NCBI RefSeq assembly: GCF_014650815.1
Contig: NZ_BMVR01000002.1
Coordinates: 124,001 to 188,000 of the forward strand
Length of the DNA stretch: 64,000 bases
DNA from: Streptomyces flavofungini
Lineage (GTDB): Bacteria > Actinomycetota > Actinomycetes > Streptomycetales > Streptomycetaceae
Direction of reading: 5' to 3'
Part shown: positions 15,418 through 23,122 of the stretch, one piece after another
Position numbering within the stretch: position 1 is the stretch's first letter
Layout: the number at the start of each line of letters is the position of its first letter
Notes under the pieces: generated by a model
The model's input: the letters and a program-made list of their open reading frames with translations, nothing else
Database searches by the model: none
Told to the model about the DNA's origin: nothing
Position numbers and translations under genes: made by a program

Positions 15418-17993
15418 CCCGCCGTCGCCTTGTCGAGTCGGCGCCTGCGGATGCCGAGGCTGGGCAGCCACCAGTTGTACTTGCGCAGGAGCAGCAGGGT
15501 GGCCGGGACGAAGAGCATCCGGATGACGGTCGCGTCGAGCAGGACGGCCAGGCCGAGCCCGGCCCCGTACTCCTGGAGCATCAGCGTGGACGAGAGCGCC
15601 ATCGTGCCGAGGCTCCCCGCCATGACCAGGCCCGCCGCGTTGATGACGCGGCCGGTGTCGACGACGGCCCGCATGGTGGCCTCCTCCTGGGAGAGGCCGC
15701 TGCGCAGCAGGTCGCGGACGCGGGTGACGAGGAAGATCTCGTAGTCCATGCCGAGCCCCATCATCAGCACGGTGAGGAAGATCGGCAGATCGTCGATGAT
15801 CGCCTCGCCGCGCCAGTGGTGGAAGATCAGCACGGTGAGCCCGACGGCCCAGACGTTGCTGAGCATGATGGTGGCGATCAGGCGCAGCGGTACGAGCAGC
15901 GAGCGCAGCGTGATCATCAGCATCACGAAGACGCCGACGCTGACGAGCGCGACCATCTGCCAGAAGCTGGAGTTGAGCGCGGACCCGTACTGCCGGTCGA
16001 CCTGCGTGGTGCCGCCGACCTCCAACTCCCCCACGCCGCCGTCCGCTTCGGCGACGACGCGTTCGACGCGGTCGACCGTGGCGGCCGCCTGCTCGGCGTA
16101 CGGATCGTCGTCGAGGGCGATCACGAAGCGCAGGGTGCCGTCGCGGGAGACGTAGTCGTCGAGGAGCGGGCGGCCCGCGTCCGCGAGCTGCCGGTCGGAC
16201 CAGCGGGTGCCGAACGGGTGGGTCGCCGAGTCCACGGAGGCGACGCCGGGAACGGCGCCGAGGCGGTCGGTGAGCCGGGCCACCGTGGTGCGCCCGTCGG
16301 GCGTGAGCTGCCCGTCGCGGACGACGCCGGGCGCGGCGCGGCCGACGGCGATGGTCGGCATGACGGCCGCGTCGCCCCACTCCCGGGCCACGGTCTCGAA
16401 GCCGTCGCGGGAGTCGGTCGCCGGGCTGAGCGCGACCGGGTCGGACGTGGAGCGGTTCCCGGCGACGAGCAGCGCGAAGGGGATGGTCGCGGCGAGGAAC
16501 GCCACCACGATCCACCCCTTGCGGCGGCGTGCGAACTCCGCCGTGCGGCGCAGGTGTCTGCCCATCGCCCCCTGGTGTTCCAGGTCGGACAGCGGGTCGC
16601 GGCCCACCGCGAAGAACCGGTCGCCGAGCAGCACGAGCAGACAGGGCGTGAGGGTGAGCGCGGCGGCGAGCACGATGGGGATGCCGATGAGACCGCCGTA
16701 GCCGAGCGGCGGGATCCAGTCCACCGGCGAGAGCAGCGTCGCGCCGAAGGCGAGGGCCACCGCGACGGCGGCGAGCAGCATGCTCTCGCCCGCGTGCACG
16801 GTGGCGTGGATCGCCGCTTCGCGCGGGTCGCGCCCGGCGAGGCGTTCCTGCCGGTAGCGGGACGACAGCAGCATGCTGTAGTCGACGCCCGCGCCCAGCA
16901 TCACGAACGTCATGATGGTGACGGTGAACTGAGTGAGCGTCACCTGTTCGCCGAGCAGATGCAGTCCCGCCTGGCTGACGTTCATGGACAGGCCGATGAC
17001 GGCCAGCGTGAGGACCGCGGGGACCAGGGCGCGGAAGAAGACCAGCAGGATGACGAAGATGATGACGTACGCCACCGACTCCATCAGCGAGTTGTCGGCC
17101 TCCGCCTGCTCGTACGTGTCGTGGATGAGGGCGAGTTCCCCGGTGACGTGCACCTGGGCGGTCTTGCCCAGGCCGCTGTCGGCGAGCAGTTCGCGGGCGG
17201 TGTCGCGCAGCCACTCCACGTCCGGGTCGGCGCCCGCCTTGTCCGTGTAACTCACCGACGCGAGCGCGGACTTGCCGTCCTCGGAGACCAGCCGCGCGAC
17301 GGCGTCACCCGGCACCGGCAGCGGGTAGCCGCGCCAGTCGGTGGCCGCCGCGAACTTCCCGGCGATGCGGGGCACGGCGGCCGCCTCGGGCGCCTCGGCC
17401 GCCGCGCGGGCGGGCGCGACGAGCGCGGCGGGGACCCGCCCCCGGTCCGCCTCGCGGTCCACGAACGCGCGCCGCCCCTTCGGGTCGTCGGCCGCCGCGC
17501 GGGCACCGTCACGCACTTCGGCGAGGAACGCGGCGGTCGCGTCCCGGTACAGCGTGTACGCGGACGACGTGCGCTCGACCTCGCCGGTGCCGCGCAGCTT
17601 CGCGATCCTGCCGTCCAACTGGGCGAACAGGGACCGCACCGCACCGCCGCGCACGTCGGGCGCCTCGACGACGACGGTCACCTCCCGCTCCGAGCGGTGC
17701 GGGAAGGCCTTCTTCGTCAGCTCGTCGGCGCGGGCGCTGCTGGTGCCGGGGACGACCTTGGAGGCACCCTGGTCGGTGAGCACATCGTCGAGCCCGAGGG
17801 CGTACGGCGTGCACACCGCGATCAGCACCGCCCACACCGCGATCACGGTCTTGGGCCGGGCGGCCAGTCTCTCGGCGAAGCGGTGCAGGGCCCGTTGGAC
17901 GGCGCCGCGCGCCGGTCCGGGCCGCGCCCGCTCGCCGTCCCCCGGCGGCGGCGTCGGCGCGGGCGCTCCCGCGGCCCTGGTCGGGTTCGTCAT
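15414..17993 (-). CDS. MMPL-family (RND superfamily) transporter
   Basis: 859 residues. One N-terminal transmembrane helix (about 47-68, TVIAVWAVLIAVC) precedes a large extracytoplasmic domain of about 230 residues. A bundle of five helices follows (YVIIFVILLVFFRALVPAVL onward, including GAGVDYSMLLSSRYR), then a second periplasmic domain and a second bundle with GLGMDYEIFLVTRVRD. The paired GxxxDY motifs carry the proton-relay aspartates. MMPL proteins export lipids, lipopeptides or other amphipathic products at the membrane. The ATG overlaps the methyltransferase stop (ATGA at 17990-17993). Context suggests it exports the product of the adjacent biosynthetic genes. Confidence 0.9.
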   Translation of the reverse strand: MTNPTRAAGAPAPTPPPGDGERARPGPARGAVQRALHRFAERLAARPKTVIAVWAVLIAVCTPYALGLDDVLTDQGASKVVPGTSSARADELTKKAFPHRSEREVTVVVEAPDVRGGAVRSLFAQLDGRIAKLRGTGEVERTSSAYTLYRDATAAFLAEVRDGARAAADDPKGRRAFVDREADRGRVPAALVAPARAAAEAPEAAAVPRIAGKFAAATDWRGYPLPVPGDAVARLVSEDGKSALASVSYTDKAGADPDVEWLRDTARELLADSGLGKTAQVHVTGELALIHDTYEQAEADNSLMESVAYVIIFVILLVFFRALVPAVLTLAVIGLSMNVSQAGLHLLGEQVTLTQFTVTIMTFVMLGAGVDYSMLLSSRYRQERLAGRDPREAAIHATVHAGESMLLAAVAVALAFGATLLSPVDWIPPLGYGGLIGIPIVLAAALTLTPCLLVLLGDRFFAVGRDPLSDLEHQGAMGRHLRRTAEFARRRKGWIVVAFLAATIPFALLVAGNRSTSDPVALSPATDSRDGFETVAREWGDAAVMPTIAVGRAAPGVVRDGQLTPDGRTTVARLTDRLGAVPGVASVDSATHPFGTRWSDRQLADAGRPLLDDYVSRDGTLRFVIALDDDPYAEQAAATVDRVERVVAEADGGVGELEVGGTTQVDRQYGSALNSSFWQMVALVSVGVFVMLMITLRSLLVPLRLIATIMLSNVWAVGLTVLIFHHWRGEAIIDDLPIFLTVLMMGLGMDYEIFLVTRVRDLLRSGLSQEEATMRAVVDTGRVINAAGLVMAGSLGTMALSSTLMLQEYGAGLGLAVLLDATVIRMLFVPATLLLLRKYNWWLPSLGIRRRRLDKATAG

Positions 17994-18922
17994 GCGACGC
18001 CGGCCTCCTCGCCGGTGCGGGCCCCGTGCCGGGCGCGGGGGGCGGTGGGCTTGGCGCCGGTGACCACGACGAAGGTGTGCTGGATGTCCAACGCGCCCTG
18101 GCGGGCGAGGAGTTCGGCGAGGGCCGCCTCGACGCGGTCGAGGACGAGCTGCTGGCGTTCGTTGTCCACGGCGGTCTTGAAGCCCGCGGCGGCGCCGGAG
18201 CGCTGCACCCACTCCAGGACGGCCGCCGGGGTGTGCGCCGGGATGATCTGGGCGCCGTCGCGCTGCCCGGTGACGGTCAGGCCCGCCTTGCCGAACCAGC
18301 CGGCCACCGCCGCCGCGTTCTTCGGCAGCGACACCCGGATGAGGCTGGTGAGCAGCGAGGGGTCGTCGGCGAAAACCTGCTCCAGGCCCTCGGTGAGCGC
18401 CTGGTGGGCATCCGCCCGGGTCTCGATGACCATGACCCGGCCGCCCGGCTTGAGCACCCGGCCGATCTCCGCGAGCAGCCGCGTCGGCTTCGTGTAGCAG
18501 ATGGCCCAGCCCACCACGACCAGATCGGCGCTGCGGTCGGGCTGGGTCCGTATGAACGCGTCCATGTCGTCCACGAAGAGCCGGACGTCCAGACCGGGCC
18601 TGCCCTCGGTGAGCGCGTCCACCTTCCGCCGGGCGACCTCCAGCATCCCGGGCGACTTGTCGATGGCCCGCACGGAGCCCCGGCCGTCCAGGCGCCGGAT
18701 GATCTCGGCGGTCAAGTGCCCGGTGCCGCAGGCGAGTTCGACGACCCGGTCACCGGGCGCGATGGGCACCTCGGCCAGGGCGGCGGTGGAGTGCCCGCCC
18801 ATGACGGGGCTGAAGAACGTGTCGTAGTCGGAACTGGCCGCGTCGTAGTCCGCGGTCGGATCGGCGTGCGCCCGGTTCAGCGCGAGACGCAGGGCACGGG
18901 CGGCTAGACGGATACGGGACAT
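17990..18922 (-). CDS. Class I SAM-dependent methyltransferase
   Basis: 310 residues. SAM-binding motif I is VVELACGTGHLT (about residue 60), the acidic end of beta-2 is in VRAIDKSPGMLEVA, and motif III is LKPGGRVMVIETR. ATG start at 18922 follows AGGGAG. The enzyme could methylate O, N or C; the sequence does not tell which. It sits in the operon with its own SAM synthetase, the oxoamine synthase and the MMPL exporter, so tailoring of the product is likely. About 200 bp of repeat-rich non-coding DNA separates it from the membrane-protein gene upstream. Confidence 0.87.
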   Translation of the reverse strand: MSRIRLAARALRLALNRAHADPTADYDAASSDYDTFFSPVMGGHSTAALAEVPIAPGDRVVELACGTGHLTAEIIRRLDGRGSVRAIDKSPGMLEVARRKVDALTEGRPGLDVRLFVDDMDAFIRTQPDRSADLVVVGWAICYTKPTRLLAEIGRVLKPGGRVMVIETRADAHQALTEGLEQVFADDPSLLTSLIRVSLPKNAAAVAGWFGKAGLTVTGQRDGAQIIPAHTPAAVLEWVQRSGAAAGFKTAVDNERQQLVLDRVEAALAELLARQGALDIQHTFVVVTGAKPTAPRARHGARTGEEAGVA

Positions 18923-18962
18923 GTGCGGCTCCCTGGGTGAGGTTGTGTGGGTGTTCCGTGGG

Positions 18963-18983
18963 TCGGTGCTCGGTGCTCGGTGC
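18963..18983. repeat. Three perfect 7-bp tandem repeats (TCGGTGC)
   Basis: TCGGTGC repeated three times in the roughly 200-bp gap 18923-19119 inside the operon. Farther along the same gap, variants of GGTGGGCCGTGCG recur at about 19075-19125. Nothing coding was recognised here; the repeats probably come from slippage. Confidence 0.6.
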
Positions 18984-19119
18984 TCGAGGGGGCGGGTCGG
19001 TGGGTTGGCAGGTCGGTGGATCGGTGCTCGTGCCGTCGAGCCGGGCGTACGTGGACGGGTCGGCGTCCGCCCCGGTGGTGGGCCGTGCGCCGGTGGCCCG
19101 TACCTCGGTGGGCCGTGCG

Positions 19120-19896
19120 TCAGCGGGGCGACGTCCACGCAGGGGCCGTGCGGGCGAGGTACAGGAGTCCGGCCGCGCAGGCGAAGGTGCCCGCCGCGCC
19201 CTGCGCCTGCGGCAGCCACCAGGCGGCGGTGAGGGCGCCCGCGGCGAGGGCGACGGCGGACAGGGCGGCGTACCGGGCTCTCGCCCCGGGCGCCCCGGGC
19301 GATACGGACGCCCCCAACGCCCCCGACGCCGCAGCCGCCCCGGACACCGCCACCACCCCCACGAACCCGGCCCCCGCCGCGCACACGCACAGCGCCACCA
19401 CCGCCGCGGCGGCCGCGCCCCCGCCGCCCGCGCACAGCAGCGCCGTGCCGAGGACGAGGAGCGCGGCGGCGACCACGGGGCGGAGGTCGCCGCCACGCGG
19501 ATCCGAGGTGCCGCGCGGCCCGGAGGCGGCGCCCCACCCGGGGCGGCCCCGGTGCGCGAACAGCGCGCCCGCGACGAGCGCGAGGCCCCAGCCGAGCAGG
19601 GCGAGCCTCGGCACGCCGACCCCGCCCTCCGGGTCGAAGCAGGCCGCGGCGGACACCCCGGCCACACCCGCGGCGGCCACGAGGGCGAGCCCCGCACCGG
19701 AGGAGCCCGGGGCGCCCGGGGTCTCCGGGGTGCCGGAGAAGCCCAGGGACCCAGACAAGCCAGACGCGCCAGACGAGCCCGCCGAGCCGGATGAGCCCAC
19801 CGAGCCCGCCGAGCCGGAGGAGTCGGCGCCCCCCGGCCCCACGAGCCCGGCCCGCCGCGCCTCGCCCGCACGGCCGCCCTCGGCCGAGTGGCTCAC
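19120..19896 (-). CDS. Unrecognised integral membrane protein
   Basis: 258 residues that I do not recognise. About 45 N-terminal residues are Ser/Gly-rich low complexity (SSGSAGSVGSSGSAGSSG), followed by some six short hydrophobic Ala/Val/Leu segments from about residue 75 to the end (GLALVAAAGVAGVSAAAC, ALLGWGLALVAGALFA and others). The GTG start overlaps the stop of the oxoamine-synthase gene (19893-19896), so it is translated from the same message. It may help substrate delivery or export. It could be over-long at the N-terminus, but no better start with a ribosome binding site was seen. Confidence 0.6.
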   Translation of the reverse strand: MSHSAEGGRAGEARRAGLVGPGGADSSGSAGSVGSSGSAGSSGASGLSGSLGFSGTPETPGAPGSSGAGLALVAAAGVAGVSAAACFDPEGGVGVPRLALLGWGLALVAGALFAHRGRPGWGAASGPRGTSDPRGGDLRPVVAAALLVLGTALLCAGGGGAAAAAVVALCVCAAGAGFVGVVAVSGAAAASGALGASVSPGAPGARARYAALSAVALAAGALTAAWWLPQAQGAAGTFACAAGLLYLARTAPAWTSPR

Positions 19897-21113
19897 GCCA
19901 CGCTCACCGACGAGGCGACCCGGTCCCCGGCGCGCCGCAACTCCGGCTCCGCGCCGAGGACTTCGACGACCCGGTCGAGCTGGGCGAGGGTGTGGGTGGC
20001 CATGTAGCTGGTCCGCAGCCGGGGCGTGGCGGCGGGCGGCAGGACCGGGTTGACGTAGACGCCCGCGCGGACCAGGCGTTCCCAGATGGCGAGGGTCCCG
20101 GCGGCGTCGGGCACCGGGACGGGGATGATCGGCGTGGTGCTGTCGCCGGTGCCGACCCCGGCGGCGGTGAGCCCGCGCCGTACGTGGTCGGCCTTGGCGC
20201 GCACGTCGGTGGTGAGGTGCGGTTCGGCGCGCAGTATCCGCAGCGCGGTGAGCGCGGCGGCGGTACTCGTGGGCGTCATGGAGGCGCTGAACATCAGGCT
20301 GCGCGCCTTGTGCTTCAGGTAGTGGATGGCTTCCTCGCTGCCGACGACGGCGCCGCCGAGGGAGGCGAGGGCCTTGCTGAAGGTGACGGTGATCAGGTCG
20401 ACCTGGTCGGTGAGGTCGAAGTGGGCGGCGGTGCCGCGGCCGCCCGCGAGGACGCCGAGGCCGTGCGCGTCGTCGACCAGGAGCCGGGCGCCGTACTGGG
20501 CGCAGACCGCGGTGAGGGCGGGCAGGTCGCAGATGTCTCCTTCCATGGAGTAGACGCCGTCGACGATGACGAGCCGGGCGGCGTCGTCGGGCAGTTGCTC
20601 CAGGGTGCGGCGCAGTCCCTCGGCGTCGTTGTGCGGGAACCTGCGCACCTTGGCGCCGCTGAGGCGGCAGCCGTCGACGAGGGAGGCGTGCGCGTCCCGG
20701 TCGACGACGGCGTAGTCGCGCGGGGTGAGCAGTCCGGCGAGGGCGCCGAGGTTGGCCTGGTAGCCGGTGGACAGGACCAGGGCGGCGGGCTTGCCGAGGT
20801 AGTCGGCGAGTTCGGCCTCCAGTTCCTCGTGCAGGTCGGTGTTGCCGTTGAGGAAGCGGGATCCGGTACTGGAACTGCCGTACCGGTCGAGGGCGGCGCG
20901 GGCGGCGGCGTGGACGCGCGGGTCGGCGGTGAGGCCCAGGTAGTTGTTCGAGCCGCACATGATCAGTTCCCGTCCGCTCCTGCGGACGGTCGCCCCCTCC
21001 TGTCCGGCAAGCGGCAGGAAGTAGGGGTAGAGACCGGCCTTCATCAGGTCGTACGCCTCGGTAAAACTCGCGCAGCGGGCGAATAGGTCGGGCGGTTCCG
21101 ATGCATTGAACAT
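19893..21113 (-). CDS. Alpha-oxoamine synthase, serine-palmitoyltransferase-like
   Basis: 406 residues; PLP enzyme of the BioF/KBL/SPT family, which condenses an amino acid with an acyl thioester and releases CO2 to give an alpha-aminoketone. PLP lysine K247 is in TFSKALASLGG; the pyridine-binding Asp is in VDDAHGLGVL (214-221); GSNNYLGL is near the start. The stretches GSRFLNGNTDLHEELE, YLKHKARSLMFSASM and RTSYMATHTLAQLDR are closer, by memory, to serine palmitoyltransferases and their bacterial relatives than to BioF. ATG at 21113 follows AGAGGGAA. First gene of an operon with a methyltransferase, MMPL exporter and metK, and no biotin genes, so biotin synthesis is unlikely. Confidence 0.85.
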   Translation of the reverse strand: MFNASEPPDLFARCASFTEAYDLMKAGLYPYFLPLAGQEGATVRRSGRELIMCGSNNYLGLTADPRVHAAARAALDRYGSSSTGSRFLNGNTDLHEELEAELADYLGKPAALVLSTGYQANLGALAGLLTPRDYAVVDRDAHASLVDGCRLSGAKVRRFPHNDAEGLRRTLEQLPDDAARLVIVDGVYSMEGDICDLPALTAVCAQYGARLLVDDAHGLGVLAGGRGTAAHFDLTDQVDLITVTFSKALASLGGAVVGSEEAIHYLKHKARSLMFSASMTPTSTAAALTALRILRAEPHLTTDVRAKADHVRRGLTAAGVGTGDSTTPIIPVPVPDAAGTLAIWERLVRAGVYVNPVLPPAATPRLRTSYMATHTLAQLDRVVEVLGAEPELRRAGDRVASSVSVA

Positions 21114-21496
21114 TTATTTCCCTCTGTGAATTCAGGCGCTTCCCGGAAAGCAAAGTGGCGCGGCAGAACCGCACGGGATTCAGGGATGCGCGCAGGACTT
21201 TGCATGCCACTGGATTCCCCTGGGCACGGGCAGGCGCAGGCGCCGCCGGCGGGAACATCCGCAGCATGAGAGCGAACCGGTGCCAGGTCCGTGGCCCCCG
21301 CCACGGACTCGAAAGGTCGCCATTGACCTGGGCAGATACCGGCCCCGGCGGGCGGCGTGAAGCCCGCGGGCAACGGGCACCAGGAGCCCGTTCACCGGCT
21401 GACACAGAGAGTTAATACGCAGATGACTCGAACATGCAGCCCCCGATTGATGATCAATTCTGGCTGGGATTCGTCGACCGAATCAGCCAGGCAGCG

Positions 21497-21526
21497 ACTT
21501 TAGACAACCTTCGACGAAAGCGTCAA
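21497..21526 (-). promoter_or_regulatory. Predicted promoter of the oxoamine-synthase operon
   Basis: Minus-strand -35 TTGACG (21526-21521), 18-bp spacer, -10 TAAAGT (21502-21497). The match is good for a housekeeping sigma promoter, and the AT-rich context is unusual in this genome. It implies a leader of roughly 375 nt before the ATG at 21113. A TTGAC/GTCAA dyad (21522-21539) overlaps the -35. Confidence 0.45.
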
Positions 21527-21639
21527 CCAATCTTTTGACCAACCCGGTGCGGTGAAATGCAGAATTAATCGTTCCGCTTCTCCCGCGCCCCCCGCGGAAT
21601 GTCCTCACACCCCGCTCGGAGGCCATGCTAGCCTGCATT

Positions 21640-21657
21640 CGACCGTCCAGACGGTCG
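21640..21657. promoter_or_regulatory. Probable TetR operator
   Basis: Inverted repeat CGACCGTC-CA-GACGGTCG (8-bp arms), typical in size for a TetR dimer. It lies 95 bp upstream of the tetR GTG and just downstream of a TAGCCT -10-like hexamer (21629-21634), so binding would block transcription. A second shorter dyad, AAGATC-AGC-GATCTT (21685-21699), follows. Confidence 0.65.
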
Positions 21658-21722
21658 GAAACTCGGAACGTGACCACGGAAAACAAGATCAGCGATCTTT
21701 TGAAAGTGATCAGGGGAGAAGA

Positions 21723-21749
21723 ATGACCGACGACCGAAAGACGGTGTGA
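21723..21749 (+). other. Eight-codon leader / interrupted 5' end of tetR
   Basis: An ATG at 21723 with a strong AGGGGAGA site reads eight codons (MTDDRKTV), then TGA at 21747-21749. It is in the same frame as the tetR gene, whose GTG follows one codon later at 21753. Either this is a short leader ORF with reinitiation, or a CGA-to-TGA nonsense change in what was once the tetR N-terminus. Confidence 0.55.
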
Positions 21750-21752
21750 GGC

Positions 21753-22283
21753 GTGCGCAACCGGCTCCTGAACGCGGCAGAGAGACTCCTGGTCAAGCAG
21801 GGTGTGGACGCCATCCGCCTGGACGCGGTGGCGGCGGAGGCAGGCGTCAGCAAGGGCGGTCTGCTCTACCACTTCCCGACGAAACTGGCCCTCGTCCAGG
21901 GCGTGGTGGAACGGCTCGCGGACCGCTTCGAAGAAGTACTGCCGGGACCGGACGCACCACCGGGCGCGTTCGCGCGCGCCTGGCTCGACGCTTCGATCCC
22001 GGCCGAGGCCCCCGAGGGCGAGGCCGCCCCCTCGGACTCGGTCCCCGTGGCGCTGCTCGCGGCGGCCAACGGCCCGGAGGTGCTCGGCATCCTCCAGCAG
22101 CGGTACGAGGCCTGGCAGGAGCGCCTGGAGCAGGACGGCCTGCCCCCGGGTGTCGCCACCCTCGTCCGCATGGCCGTCGACGGCTGGTGGACCGCCCGCC
22201 TCCTGGGCCTCGCCACCCCCACGGGCGCAGACCACCGCCAACTCCGGCGACTGCTCCTGGACTTGACCGGGGAGGCCGGATAG
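21753..22283 (+). CDS. TetR-family transcriptional regulator
   Basis: 176 residues with the N-terminal HTH NAAERLLVKQGVDAIRLDAV and AGVSKGGLLYHFPTKLALV. The start is uncertain. GTG 21753 leaves only about five residues before the first helix and has only GTGAGG immediately upstream, while the well-placed ribosome binding site serves an ATG at 21723 in the same frame but cut off by a TGA. The stop codon overlaps the start of the SMR pump (TAGTG). By order, the regulator-SMR-DUF5360 cassette resembles yvaF-yvaE-yvaD of Bacillus subtilis. It probably represses its own operon via the dyad at 21640. Confidence 0.85.
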   Translation: MRNRLLNAAERLLVKQGVDAIRLDAVAAEAGVSKGGLLYHFPTKLALVQGVVERLADRFEEVLPGPDAPPGAFARAWLDASIPAEAPEGEAAPSDSVPVALLAAANGPEVLGILQQRYEAWQERLEQDGLPPGVATLVRMAVDGWWTARLLGLATPTGADHRQLRRLLLDLTGEAG

Positions 22284-22609
22284 TGGGCATCCTCCTCGTC
22301 GCGGGCGCCATCGTCTCCGAGATCGCCGCCACCCTCTCCCTGCGCGCGTCCCACGGCCTCACCCGCCTCGGCCCCAGCATCCTCGTGGCCATCGGCTACG
22401 CCGCCGCGTTCGTGCTCCTCGCCCAGGCCCTGAAGACCCTCGACGTCGGCCCCGTGTACGCGGTGTGGTCCGGCCTCGGCACCATCGGCGCCCTGGTCGG
22501 CGGCGTGCTCCTGTTCGACGAGAACGTCCGCCTGGCCACGGTCGCGGGCGCCGTCCTCATCGCCCTCGGGGTGGCGGTCATGTACGTGGGCGGAGGCCTG
22601 GAGCACTGA
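22283..22609 (+). CDS. SMR-family multidrug/cation efflux protein
   Basis: 108 residues with four transmembrane helices. The essential membrane glutamate is in AGAIVSEIAATLSLRAS (TM1), and the SMR pattern LKTLDVGPVYAVWSGLGTIG covers the second and third helices. Members act as dimers, exchanging protons for lipophilic cations, guanidinium-like compounds or polyamines. GTG start at 22283, with GGAGG at 22271-22275, overlaps the tetR stop. The next gene starts within its stop codon (TGATG). It is encoded alone, but the co-transcribed DUF5360 protein may be its partner. Confidence 0.9.
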   Translation: MGILLVAGAIVSEIAATLSLRASHGLTRLGPSILVAIGYAAAFVLLAQALKTLDVGPVYAVWSGLGTIGALVGGVLLFDENVRLATVAGAVLIALGVAVMYVGGGLEH

Positions 22610-23088
22610 TGGTCCAGGCACCGCCACGGCAGCCCGGCACCGACCGGCCGGTCCGCCCCGGGCTCACCACCGTCAAGATCGCCATGCTGATCACCGACAT
22701 CGGCTTTCTCGCGTACTGGAGCGCCGCGCTCCTCGGCCTGATCCCCGCCGAGTACGCGTACAAGGACTACGACGACCCGGTGATGAGCGACTGGAACTAC
22801 TCGTTCCTGCCGCTGGACGTCGCGGCCAGCGCGACGGGCCTCGCCTCGCTGCACCTGTGCCGCCGCGAACGCCGCGACGGCCCTTCGCGGCGCATCGCCT
22901 GGCGTCCCCTGATGCTGGTCTCCCTCACCCTCACCAGCACGGCCGGGCTCCAGGCCGTCGTGTTCTGGGCGCTGCGCGGCGACTGGTCCCCGACGTGGTG
23001 GATCCCGAACCTGGCGCTGCTCCTGTTCCCCGTCCCCGCGATCGCGCGGCTGCTGCGGCACGAGGGCCCGGAGGCGCCGGTGCGGTGA
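22609..23088 (+). CDS. DUF5360-like membrane protein
   Basis: 159 residues with four hydrophobic helices (starting VKIAMLITDIGFLAYWSAALL). The patterns YKDYDDPVMSDWNYSFLPLD and DVAASATGLASLHL fit the DUF5360/YvaD family as I remember it. Function unknown. The ATG overlaps the SMR stop, so it is produced together with the pump and TetR. A simple guess is an accessory subunit or a second, independent membrane-stress protein. Ends 34 bp before the convergent AAA gene. Confidence 0.72.
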   Translation: MVQAPPRQPGTDRPVRPGLTTVKIAMLITDIGFLAYWSAALLGLIPAEYAYKDYDDPVMSDWNYSFLPLDVAASATGLASLHLCRRERRDGPSRRIAWRPLMLVSLTLTSTAGLQAVVFWALRGDWSPTWWIPNLALLLFPVPAIARLLRHEGPEAPVR

Positions 23089-23122
23089 CCCGAAGATCCC
23101 GCCAGCTCCCGTCCCCCGGCCG

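Larger units (their letters stand above)
21114..21752. other. Long divergent intergenic region
   Basis: About 640 bp between the oxoamine-synthase operon (minus) and the tetR cassette (plus). The portion 21415-21740 is clearly more AT-rich than its surroundings and holds promoter-like and operator-like elements listed separately. The portion 21114-21410 is GC-rich and would form a long leader of the minus-strand transcript; several hairpins are possible (for example around 21290-21310) but no known RNA family was recognised. Confidence 0.6.

Noticed and set aside
19893..21113. Biotin synthesis (BioF) for the oxoamine synthase
   Set aside because: No bioA, bioD or bioB nearby, and the sequence motifs and operon partners fit an SPT-like role better.
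21130..21240. A cobalamin or SAM riboswitch in the oxoamine-synthase leader
   Set aside because: A weak GGGAATCCAGTG-like match on the minus strand lacks the rest of the core; with SAM genes downstream the idea was tempting but is not supported.
21155..21415. Small open frames in the 21.1-21.4 kb leader
   Set aside because: Arg/Gly-rich translations without a ribosome binding site or conserved features; more likely untranslated.
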